Source: Methylomarinum sp.
GTDB lineage: Bacteria > Pseudomonadota > Gammaproteobacteria > Methylococcales > Methylomonadaceae
NCBI GenBank assembly: GCA_013139755.1
Contig: WTAG01000036.1
Location: forward strand, 1-8,049
DNA length: 8,049 bases
Direction: 5' to 3'
Each line of letters begins with the position of its first letter. Position 1 is the first letter of the stretch. Under the pieces are notes generated by a model, which was given only the letters and a program-made list of their open reading frames with translations, did no database searches and was not told where the DNA came from. The translations under genes were made by a program, and so were the position numbers. Shown here piece by piece: positions 1 to 6,195 of the stretch.

Positions 1-279
1 ATGAATATGCGGATAACCTGCTGGATTTAAATCTTGTTCTTTTAAAGCATCAATATACGTTGACTGAATTAAATCACCCGTAATTTCACCTCTTACACGT
101 TCCTCATACATCTTTTTAACAACACGAACAGGAACTTTTCCTGGACGAAAACCATCGACCTTAACTTCGCGCGCTAACGACTTAAATCGAGCTTCCATTT
201 TTCCCTGGATCATTTCTTCAGGAAGACTAACAGTCATTTTACGGCTTAATTCCGATGTCTTTTCGACAGAAACTTGCAT
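1..279 (-). CDS. tig: Trigger factor, N-terminal part (runs off left edge)
   Basis: Trigger factor is the ribosome-bound chaperone and peptidyl-prolyl isomerase that meets nascent chains at the exit tunnel. Only the first 93 codons are in the window (family length is about 430), so this is essentially the ribosome-binding domain. The protein begins MQVSVEKTSELSRKM and carries the signature GFRPGKVP at residues 43-50, the loop that docks on ribosomal protein L23. Residue 46 is Pro where E. coli has Lys (FRK), a common variant in other proteobacteria. The start at 279 is supported by a strong Shine-Dalgarno GAGG at 287-290, seven bases upstream. The gene lies 108 bases downstream of tRNA-Leu on the same strand. 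clpP, clpX and lon commonly follow tig, but they would be outside the window. Identification is firm. Confidence 0.97.
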   Translation of the reverse strand, partial: MQVSVEKTSELSRKMTVSLPEEMIQGKMEARFKSLAREVKVDGFRPGKVPVRVVKKMYEERVRGEITGDLIQSTYIDALKEQDLNPAGYPHIH

Positions 280-286
280 TACTTTA

Positions 287-290
287 CCTC
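287..290 (-). promoter_or_regulatory. Ribosome binding site of tig
   Basis: On the minus strand GAGGTAA stands seven bases before the ATG at 279. It is the clearest Shine-Dalgarno in the window and fixes the trigger factor start. Confidence 0.8.
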
Positions 291-312
291 AAACAATGTG
301 TGATTATTCAGA

Positions 313-327
313 TACCGATGATCGGTA
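313..327. other. 15-base inverted repeat in the tRNA-Leu/tig spacer
   Basis: TACCGAT-G-ATCGGTA is a perfect dyad of two 7-base arms around one central base. Looser outer arms, TGATT at 301-305 and AATCA at 328-332, extend the symmetry. It lies 34 bases upstream of the tig start codon. In RNA it could form a 6-bp stem with a 3-base loop, but no U-run follows in either direction, so it is not a classic terminator. It could be an operator or an RNA hairpin in the tig leader. No regulator can be named from the sequence. Confidence 0.45.
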
Positions 328-387
328 AATCATATTAGGATATGACTAGAAATTAACGGTGATTATCGTTAACTATAAAATTTCTTG

Positions 388-472
388 TGGTGCGAGCGGA
401 GAGACTTGAACTCTCACATCTTACGATACTGGTACCTAAAACCAGCGCGTCTACCAATTCCGCCACGCTCGC
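388..472 (-). tRNA. leuW: tRNA-Leu, anticodon UAG
   Basis: The minus strand folds as a complete class II tRNA of 85 bases with an encoded CCA at its 3' end (388-390). The acceptor arms are GCGAGCG and CGCTCGC with discriminator A. The anticodon stem is CTGGT/ACCAG around the loop TTTAGGT, which places anticodon UAG at 436-438 (plus strand CTA). A variable arm ATC-GTAA-GAT follows, and the T arm is GAGAG-TTCAAGT-CTCTC. The long variable arm and the anticodon both indicate leucine, reading CUA and other CUN codons. It sits between tpx and tig; as I recall, a tRNA-Leu next to tig also occurs in pseudomonads. The symbol leuW is used by analogy with the E. coli UAG isoacceptor. Confidence 0.97.
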
Positions 473-487
473 CCATAAAGAAATTCT

Positions 488-515
488 ATTATAACTGTTT
501 TTTCAGATCACGCAA
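488..515 (-). promoter_or_regulatory. Sigma-70 promoter of tRNA-Leu
   Basis: On the minus strand a perfect -10 box TATAAT (488-493) is preceded after 16 bases by TTGCGT (510-515), a fair -35 box. Transcription would begin near 481, about nine bases before the mature tRNA 5' end at 472. The promoter lies between the tpx stop and the tRNA, so it should drive the tRNA independently of tpx and could also feed tig. Confidence 0.72.
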
Positions 516-529
516 CAATTTTATTAATC

Positions 530-1027
530 TTATTTTAAAACTGTTAATACCGCATCATAATCAGGTTCGTTTGCCACATCCCCTACCAGCTCTGTATAAA
601 GCACTGTATCTGATTCATCAAGCACGACAATCGCACGCGTAGTTAATCCAGCCAAAATGGTATCAACAATTTGAACCCCATAGTCTTCAGCAAAATTTGA
701 GCGAAAGCTTGATAAAGCCTCAACATTTTTTAAACCTTCTGATTCACAAAAACGCCCTTGCGCAAAAGGCAGATCTGCCGAAATAACCAGGACAACAGTA
801 TTATCAAGATGACTGGCTTTTTGATTAAATATACGAGCTGAGGCCGCGCATGTTGGTGTATCCAAACTGGGAACTATACTTAATACTTTTCTTTTACCTG
901 CGTAATTTGCTAAAGAAACATCTTTCAACTGACCACTGACCAATAAAAAGTCAGGTGCTACAGTACCAACCGCTGGTAATTCGCCAGAAGTTTTAATGGG
1001 TTTACCTTGAAATGAAATTGTTGCCAT
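530..1027 (-). CDS. tpx: Thiol peroxidase (atypical 2-Cys peroxiredoxin)
   Basis: Tpx reduces hydrogen peroxide and organic hydroperoxides with electrons from thioredoxin; E. coli Tpx is periplasm-associated or cytosolic and has no signal peptide, as here. The 165-residue length matches the family (about 165-168). The peroxidatic site is P53-SLD-T57-PT-C60, the Pxxx(T/S)xxC motif. The resolving Cys94 lies in RFCESEG, and the conserved active-site Arg is probably R131 (TTRAIVV). Other conserved stretches are [23 protein letters not shown] and EPDY near the C-terminus. A modest Shine-Dalgarno AGAGA at 1035-1039 supports the start. The gene is 63 bases downstream of der on the same strand with a hairpin in the gap. 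tpx is not a usual der neighbour, so co-transcription is uncertain. Identification is firm. Confidence 0.97.
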   Translation of the reverse strand: MATISFQGKPIKTSGELPAVGTVAPDFLLVSGQLKDVSLANYAGKRKVLSIVPSLDTPTCAASARIFNQKASHLDNTVVLVISADLPFAQGRFCESEGLKNVEALSSFRSNFAEDYGVQIVDTILAGLTTRAIVVLDESDTVLYTELVGDVANEPDYDAVLTVLK

Positions 1028-1057
1028 ATTTTAGTCTCTATCTTATTAGATCATACA

Positions 1058-1084
1058 TAGACTGAGCAAAAATAGCCCAGTCTA
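1058..1084. other. Stem-loop between der and tpx
   Basis: Arms TAGACTGAGC (1058-1067) and GCCCAGTCTA (1075-1084) pair at nine of ten positions around the 7-base loop AAAAATA. It begins seven bases past the der stop. No T-run follows the stem in either direction; the T-rich stretch is in the loop. It is therefore not a standard intrinsic terminator, but it could protect the der mRNA end or weaken read-through into tpx. Confidence 0.5.
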
Positions 1085-1090
1085 GTAGCG

Positions 1091-2479
1091 TTATTTCTTT
1101 TTGTTATATTTTACTAAACGCTGGCGCTTTTTTATCTGCCTATCGGTTAGTTTATTTTTCTGCCCTTGAAATGGGTTCTCAGTTGATTTAAACACCAACC
1201 TTACTGGCGTCCCATGCAACTCCATTTGAGTTCTGAAAAAATTCATCAGATATCGTTTATATGCGCCTGGCAGTGCATCTGTTTGCACCCCGTGAATAAC
1301 TACAGTAGGTGGATTTCGACCGCCTTGATGCGCATATTTTAATTTTATTCTACGACCATTAACCAACGGCGGCTGATGAGTTGCCACAGCCTCCTTTAAA
1401 ATTCGTGTTAAGACTGGTGTAGACATATCAACCATTGCGGCATCATATAAGTCATGCACAACATCAAATAACTTACCAACGCCACTACCATGCAATGCTG
1501 ATATGGGGCGTTTTTCTGCAAAATCCAAAAACGATAACTTTATATCCAACTGTTTCTTTATCAGTTCTTTCTGATCAACCGAGATACCATCCCATTTATT
1601 CAAACCTATAATTAGTGCTCGTCCTGCTTCAAGCACCATACCTAATAGATGAGCATCCTGATCTGTAATACCTTCTCTAGCATCAACCAAATAAATAACC
1701 ACATTTGATTTTTCTACAGCCTGCAATGCCTTAATAATACTAAACTTTTCAACAACCAATGATACCTTGGCTCTTCTACGCATACCCGCAGTATCAATTA
1801 AGGTAAATTTCTGTTCATTTCTTTCAAAAGGTATATAAATACTGTCTCTTGTTGTTCCCGCTTCATCAAAAACAACAACACGCTCTTCACCTAGAATCCG
1901 ATTAACCAGAGTAGATTTACCAACATTAGGTCTTCCTACAACAGCTATACTGATACCCTTTTCTTCCTCTTCAATCTCTTCATCATCTGGCGGCACCAGA
2001 ATGTCAATCTGCGATAACAACTCTTTAACACCACGCCCATGCGATGCCGCAATCTGAACTGGTTCGCCTAGCGCTAAAGAATAAAAATCAACTGTTGCAA
2101 CTGCCGCATTAAGCCCATCAATTTTGTTGGCCACCAAAACAATCGGCTTATTTAGCTTCCTCAATGAATCTGCAATAGCCTCATCTGAACTATTCATCCC
2201 CTCTCTAGCATCCACTAAAAAGAAAACAACATCAGCTTCTTCTAAAGCGACCTGAACCTGCTTTTTAGCAAAACCATCAATCCCTTCACTGTCGTCAGTG
2301 ATCCCGCCTGTATCAACAACTAAACAATCTCTTTCGCCTCGTCTTACACGACCATACTTCCGGTCTCTGGTTAACCCAGGGTAATCCGCTACTAAAGCCT
2401 CTCGACTGCGAGTCAAATAATTAAACAGTGTAGATTTCCCTACATTTGGACGCCCGACTAGGGCTATAACAGGTAACAT
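1091..2479 (-). CDS. der: Ribosome-assembly GTPase Der (EngA)
   Basis: Der is an essential GTPase that helps mature the 50S subunit. The 462-residue protein has the diagnostic tandem G domains. G domain 1 has GRPNVGKST at 9-17, DTGG at 56-59 and NKID at 118-121. An acidic linker follows at about 165-173. G domain 2 has GRPNVGKST at 182-190, DTAGM at 229-233 and NKWD at 294-297. A C-terminal KH-like domain (about 355-440) ends in a lysine-rich tail KKRQRLVKYNKKK. All nucleotide-binding motifs are intact. The start MLPVIALVGRPN is the usual one for the family; a GAGG lies 12 bases upstream, rather far. der closes the conserved hisS-yfgM-bamB-der block, but here a 299-base spacer holding a palindromic element separates it from bamB, so it may need its own promoter. 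Confidence 0.98.
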   Translation of the reverse strand: MLPVIALVGRPNVGKSTLFNYLTRSREALVADYPGLTRDRKYGRVRRGERDCLVVDTGGITDDSEGIDGFAKKQVQVALEEADVVFFLVDAREGMNSSDEAIADSLRKLNKPIVLVANKIDGLNAAVATVDFYSLALGEPVQIAASHGRGVKELLSQIDILVPPDDEEIEEEEKGISIAVVGRPNVGKSTLVNRILGEERVVVFDEAGTTRDSIYIPFERNEQKFTLIDTAGMRRRAKVSLVVEKFSIIKALQAVEKSNVVIYLVDAREGITDQDAHLLGMVLEAGRALIIGLNKWDGISVDQKELIKKQLDIKLSFLDFAEKRPISALHGSGVGKLFDVVHDLYDAAMVDMSTPVLTRILKEAVATHQPPLVNGRRIKLKYAHQGGRNPPTVVIHGVQTDALPGAYKRYLMNFFRTQMELHGTPVRLVFKSTENPFQGQKNKLTDRQIKKRQRLVKYNKKK

Positions 2480-2612
2480 TTAAGCTAAAAACCTCGATTG
2501 AGTGCGGATTTTATTGAAACTAAGAAACAAACACATCACCAGAAATCGACATGTTTTTTATATTGAAACATCCATATTCTTATTGTGAGCCGTCATCCAT
2601 ACAGCGCCAACC
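2480..2612. other. AT-rich der leader, no gene seen
   Basis: These 133 bases lie between the palindromic element and the der start. They hold no ORF of note. A weak dyad ATGTTT (2551-2556) / AAACAT (2566-2571) brackets an AT-rich loop that reads TATAAA on the minus strand, a possible -10 box without a convincing -35. A der promoter here is plausible but not demonstrated. Confidence 0.35.
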
Positions 2613-2777
2613 TTATACTCTGCACGGCCAAGTTTTCAATTTTCTATTGGCTGATTTTTGCTGATAGCTGCGTTACTGAAATAGTTGCGTAGCTTGCTAT
2701 GCGCCTAATTCAGTGCCTTGCTCTCAACAAAACTCAACTCAAGATAAAAGCCGAAAACTTAACCGCGCGGAGTATAA
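2613..2777. repeat. 165-bp palindromic element with 25-bp terminal inverted repeats (MITE/REP-like)
   Basis: The outer arms 2613-2637 (begins TTATACTCTGCACGG) and 2753-2777 (reverse complement begins TTATACTCCGCGCGG) match at 21 of 25 positions. The inner part is also symmetric: ACTGAA at 2675-2680 faces TTCAGT at 2709-2714 and encloses GCGTAGC/GCTATGCGC. Both the inner and outer repeats centre on about 2695, so the whole element can fold as one long imperfect hairpin. The right end lies one base after the bamB stop. In an RNA read from the bamB strand, three of the four arm mismatches become G-U pairs. It has no ORF, so it would be non-autonomous if mobile. A flanking target duplication is not obvious. 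It may terminate, process or stabilise bamB mRNA. The family name is unknown to me. Confidence 0.75.
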
Positions 2778-2778
2778 T

Positions 2779-3996
2779 TTAAAACAACCTTGCTTTTAAG
2801 GCAGCAAGTGTGCCGTCGCTAGAGTAGATATAAACAACATTATCGACAACAACTGGCCTTGCATCAATAGCAGAATCTGCTATTTTTATTCGACCTAACT
2901 GCCTACCATCACTTACAGCTAACCAGTGTAAATAACCGTCATAATCGCCAGTCACTACGTAATCATCATACGCCACAGGTGCTGTCAACACTCTATTATA
3001 CAATTCATCTTGCTTCCAAAGTGAAGCTCCGTTACGCTGATCTAATTGCCAGACATGACTACTGGCATCACTAATATACAAATAGCGCCAATCATAACTC
3101 AATCCTGAGTACGAGGAGACATCGTCATTACGCCACAACACGTCACCATCAAACTCTAAAATTGCAGTGGTTCCGCCAGAATAGCTAGAAATAAAAATAA
3201 CACCATCTGTTTCGACTGGATCAACATCCAAATCAACTAACCGTTCAATTTCAGAACGCCCACTGGGTATAGCTACACTGGTTTCCCAGCTATTTTTTCC
3301 ATCGCTTAATCTTAATGCCAGCAGTTTTCCATTTGCATATCCTGCAATAACATTATCTCCGACTATGATTGGAGACCCTGTCCCTCTAATACTTAATGCT
3401 GGCACACTTCTTTCAAAAACCCACAATTGAGTCCCGTCTTTCTCATTTAACGCGACCACTTTGCCATCGGTTGTGCGAACGATCACAATATTATTGGCAA
3501 CAACTGGATTTGCAAGCACTTCGCTAGAAACAGCAGCAACCCACTGTTTTTCACCTGTCTCCACATTAAAAGCAACCACTTCTGCATTACTGGTTGCCAA
3601 AATAGCCAGTTCAGATCCTACACCTGGTCCGGCAGAAAACTGATATTCTGTTTCTGTCTCCCAAATCAAATCACCTGTTTTTACATCTCTAGCCTGTACC
3701 AATCCACTTCTATCTGCTGCCAACACCTTACCGTAGCTCACAGCAAGCACAAGACTTAAGAATTGCTTATCTGCCCCACTCCCTACGCTTTCTTTCCATA
3801 GCACATCTATTTCAATTTCAGGTTTATACTCAACTAGTTCAGCTGGCGGCTCCTTGTTATCTTCTCCACCTAAAAAATAACTGGTCACACCTGTAACTAA
3901 CTCATTGGTCGTCTCTATAGCGGCGCATCCTGATAGGGACAAAACAGCCGAGCCTGCCAAAAGAAAAGAAATGTATTTTATATTTTTCATCATCAT
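2779..3996 (-). CDS. bamB: Outer-membrane assembly lipoprotein BamB
   Basis: BamB is the beta-propeller lipoprotein of the BAM complex, which folds beta-barrel proteins into the outer membrane; it binds BamA from the periplasmic side. The 405-residue protein starts with a lysine-containing n-region and hydrophobic segment ending in lipobox LSGC, so Cys24 is the lipidated residue. Seven or eight propeller repeats with the PQQ-like pattern follow, ending in TG-x-x-x-W: near 98-113, 138-153, 178-193, 223-238, 276-289, 313-328, 354-369 and a last strand near 395. The segment ERLVDLDVDPVE (251-262) corresponds to the conserved loop implicated in BamA contact. Length is close to E. coli BamB (392). 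Three in-frame ATGs at 3996, 3993 and 3990 precede the signal peptide and no strong Shine-Dalgarno separates them; any gives the same mature protein. Structured elements flank it on both sides. Confidence 0.96.
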   Translation of the reverse strand: MMMKNIKYISFLLAGSAVLSLSGCAAIETTNELVTGVTSYFLGGEDNKEPPAELVEYKPEIEIDVLWKESVGSGADKQFLSLVLAVSYGKVLAADRSGLVQARDVKTGDLIWETETEYQFSAGPGVGSELAILATSNAEVVAFNVETGEKQWVAAVSSEVLANPVVANNIVIVRTTDGKVVALNEKDGTQLWVFERSVPALSIRGTGSPIIVGDNVIAGYANGKLLALRLSDGKNSWETSVAIPSGRSEIERLVDLDVDPVETDGVIFISSYSGGTTAILEFDGDVLWRNDDVSSYSGLSYDWRYLYISDASSHVWQLDQRNGASLWKQDELYNRVLTAPVAYDDYVVTGDYDGYLHWLAVSDGRQLGRIKIADSAIDARPVVVDNVVYIYSSDGTLAALKARLF

Positions 3997-4132
3997 TTTT
4001 TCAGCTTGAACCTAAACCACAGAATGCATGCAAACAATACCAACAACACAGATCATATAGACTATCGCCTCCGCCCACTATTTGCCGAAGGACTTCTAAC
4101 AATCTTGAATAAACTCTAAAATCACACCTTGA

Positions 4133-4166
4133 CCTTGTAGCGGACTAAAGTCCACGCTATACAAGG
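4133..4166. repeat. REP-like hairpin after yfgM
   Basis: The core GGACT-AA-AGTCC (4142-4153) is extended by CCTTGTAGC on the left and GCTATACAAGG on the right, with small bulges, giving a stem of about 14 pairs over 34 bases. It begins six bases past the yfgM stop. No U-run follows on the minus-strand transcript, so it is not a canonical terminator. A GGACTTTAGTCC-type core recurs as a dispersed palindromic repeat in many bacterial genomes, so REP-like is the best description. A likely role is mRNA 3'-end protection or partial termination between yfgM and bamB. Confidence 0.6.
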
Positions 4167-4172
4167 CTATTA

Positions 4173-4820
4173 TTATTTATTACTTAATATATCAGCTGCA
4201 GTAATATCATCTAATTTGAATTGCAATAAAGGTGTATTTGCTCCTGCTCTTACTGCACTTTTGTATGCTGTACGCGCTTCACCCAATCTATCCAAGGCAA
4301 CATATAAATCACCTGTTAACTCATCATAAGTTGCAGAGAAGCCTTGACTAGTTGATTGATCAACCTCTGCAATTAGTTGCAAACCTTTTTCATTTTCATT
4401 AGTTGCTTGTAATAATTTAATCAGTCTAATTCTTGCTATATTTTTTAACTCTACTGAACTCGCACTATTCATCTGCTGCTCTAAAATAGTTTTTGCAGCT
4501 TCCAAATCACCTTGCTGAACTTTTGTTTTAGCAAGTAACAAAGCAGCATAATTTGCATAAGCTATTGAGCCATATTCAGTAGTAATACGCTCTACTATTT
4601 TTTCAGTCGAATCATTTTCTTGTTTAATAAGACTTTCTTGTAATTGTTCAAATAATGCAGAAGCTTGATGCGCCTTATCTTTTTGACTACTCTGCCAATA
4701 GTTCCAGCCGACAATCATCACTATACCAACAGTAACACCTGCTATTGTTGATATGCCATTTTCTTTCCACCAGCCTTTTATCGCGGCGACTTGCTCTTCT
4801 TCTGTATCGTAAATTACCAT
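4173..4820 (-). CDS. yfgM: YfgM family, ancillary SecYEG translocon subunit
   Basis: YfgM is an inner-membrane protein that pairs with the periplasmic chaperone PpiD at the SecYEG translocon. The 215-residue protein shows the family plan: a short cytoplasmic N-terminus (MVIYDTEEEQVAAIKGWWKE), one membrane segment at about 22-42, then a periplasmic helical domain of TPR-like repeats. Visible helix pairs include YANYAALLLAKTKVQQGDLEAA (around 92-113) and a later block ELTGDLYVALDRLGEARTAY (around 167-186). Length matches the family (about 206 in E. coli). An AGAG-type Shine-Dalgarno lies about eight bases before the start. It stands 61 bases after hisS and before bamB, the conserved place for yfgM. 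The identification rests on topology and position as much as on residues; function is taken from E. coli. Confidence 0.92.
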   Translation of the reverse strand: MVIYDTEEEQVAAIKGWWKENGISTIAGVTVGIVMIVGWNYWQSSQKDKAHQASALFEQLQESLIKQENDSTEKIVERITTEYGSIAYANYAALLLAKTKVQQGDLEAAKTILEQQMNSASSVELKNIARIRLIKLLQATNENEKGLQLIAEVDQSTSQGFSATYDELTGDLYVALDRLGEARTAYKSAVRAGANTPLLQFKLDDITAADILSNK

Positions 4821-4881
4821 TTTATTTCTCTATGTATTTATTAAATTAATACCCATATTCCCTGCTAAAAAGGAAATAAAA

Positions 4882-6162
4882 TTAAAGCGATTCTATTAAT
4901 AATTGAATAGCCTCATTTTGAGACATATTTCTTTGTTCTTCACCTGATAGAAGAGGTTTTAGGCTTATTTCTCCTTTCTCCACCTCATCCTCACCGATAA
5001 TAATTGCATATTCGGCACCACTTTTATCAGCCTTTTTAAATTGGCTTTTAAAACTACCCGCACCGCAGTTAACTTGCAATTTTATACCATTAACTTCGGT
5101 TCGCAATCTTTCAGCAAATTGCATACCTACTTTTTCTGCTTCTGCGCCTACTCGAATCATATAGACATCAACGGCACGATCAACGGGTAGATCATCCAAT
5201 TGCTCTAATAACAATAAAAGACGCTCCATTCCCATAGCAAAACCAATGGCATGGTTAGCCTTTCCACCTAATTGTTCGATCAATCCGTCATATCGTCCAC
5301 CAGCACAAATCGTACCCTGCGAACCCAAATCTTCGGTAACCCATTCAAAAACAGTTTTACCGTAATAATCTAATCCACGAACTAATCGAGTGTTAAGTAT
5401 GTATTTAACCCCTAGATTATCCAATGTCTCAGTCAGTGTTTTAAAATGATTACGACTTTCTTCACCCATGCAATCCATCAACTCAGGCGCATTTTCAATC
5501 AGCTGTTTCAACTCTCGATTCTTGCTATCAAGAATTCTTAAAGGGTTGGTATCCAATCTGCGTAGGCTATCTTCATCTAGCAATTCAATATGCTGCTTAA
5601 AATACTCGACTAATTTACCCCTGTAAACCAATCTTTCTTCTGTTGTTCCCAGGGTATTGAGTTCTAGCCTTACTTTCTCTCGAATACCAAGCTTTTTCCA
5701 CATTCTATCGGTTAATAGAATCATCTCGGCATCAATATCCGGCCCAGCCATACCATAGGTTTCAACACCGAATTGATAAAACTGACGATATCGTCCTTTT
5801 TGTGGACGCTCATGTCTAAACATAGGTCCATAATACCAAAGCCTGTGCACTTGGTTATGTAATAAGCCATGCTCAAGACATGCTCTTAAACAACCCGCAG
5901 TACCCTCTGGCCTTAAAGTTAAAGAATCACCGTTACGATCATCAAAGGTATACATTTCCTTTTCAACAATATCAGTGACTTCACCGATAGAACGCTTAAA
6001 TAATTCTGTTTTCTCGACAATTGGTAATCGAATTTCCTGATAACAATAACTTGCTAATACGTCTTTTACTATTTTTTCTGCATATTGCCATCGCGGAGAT
6101 TGTTCCGGCAGTATATCGTGCATCCCTCGAATAGCCTGAACTGACTGATTTTTTTTTGCCAT
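4882..6162 (-). CDS. hisS: Histidyl-tRNA synthetase
   Basis: HisRS is a class II aminoacyl-tRNA synthetase that charges tRNA-His in the cytoplasm. The 426-residue length is normal. Family motifs appear in order: [10 protein letters not shown] at 11-20, TLRPEGTAG at 82-90, class II motif 2 [18 protein letters not shown] at 115-132, the histidine-specific LVRGLDYY at 260-267 with catalytic Arg262, AGGRYDGL at 287-294, and motif 3 [11 protein letters not shown] at 306-316. The C-terminal anticodon-binding domain spans about 330-426, including [19 protein letters not shown]. The start MAKKNQ has no clear Shine-Dalgarno, and codons 3-5 form a run of nine A (T at 6149-6157). It follows pilW by 33 bases and is presumably in the same transcript. 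ispG, its usual upstream neighbour, is absent. Confidence 0.98.
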   Translation of the reverse strand: MAKKNQSVQAIRGMHDILPEQSPRWQYAEKIVKDVLASYCYQEIRLPIVEKTELFKRSIGEVTDIVEKEMYTFDDRNGDSLTLRPEGTAGCLRACLEHGLLHNQVHRLWYYGPMFRHERPQKGRYRQFYQFGVETYGMAGPDIDAEMILLTDRMWKKLGIREKVRLELNTLGTTEERLVYRGKLVEYFKQHIELLDEDSLRRLDTNPLRILDSKNRELKQLIENAPELMDCMGEESRNHFKTLTETLDNLGVKYILNTRLVRGLDYYGKTVFEWVTEDLGSQGTICAGGRYDGLIEQLGGKANHAIGFAMGMERLLLLLEQLDDLPVDRAVDVYMIRVGAEAEKVGMQFAERLRTEVNGIKLQVNCGAGSFKSQFKKADKSGAEYAIIIGEDEVEKGEISLKPLLSGEEQRNMSQNEAIQLLIESL

Positions 6163-6195
6163 TTTTGTGTTATCTACTGTCTTTAGTCTTACGTT

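Noticed and set aside
385..642. Plus-strand ORF of 85 codons
   Set aside because: It runs antisense through tRNA-Leu and the end of tpx, has no recognisable domain, and is explained by the genes on the other strand.
1058..1084. Intrinsic terminator of der
   Set aside because: The stem is good, but the T-rich stretch is in the loop and not after the stem on either strand, so it is listed only as a stem-loop.
2613..2777. CRISPR array or small RNA gene in the bamB-der spacer
   Set aside because: There are no direct repeats with spacers. The structure is a single nested inverted repeat, and no clear promoter and terminator pair supports a separate RNA gene.
3461..3643. Plus-strand ORF of 60 codons inside bamB
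   Set aside because: It is the antisense shadow of the bamB propeller repeats, with no Shine-Dalgarno and no family resemblance.
3997..4132. Promoter for bamB
   Set aside because: A TATGAT-like -10 can be found on the minus strand near 4055-4060, but no credible -35 stands at the right distance, so no promoter is called.
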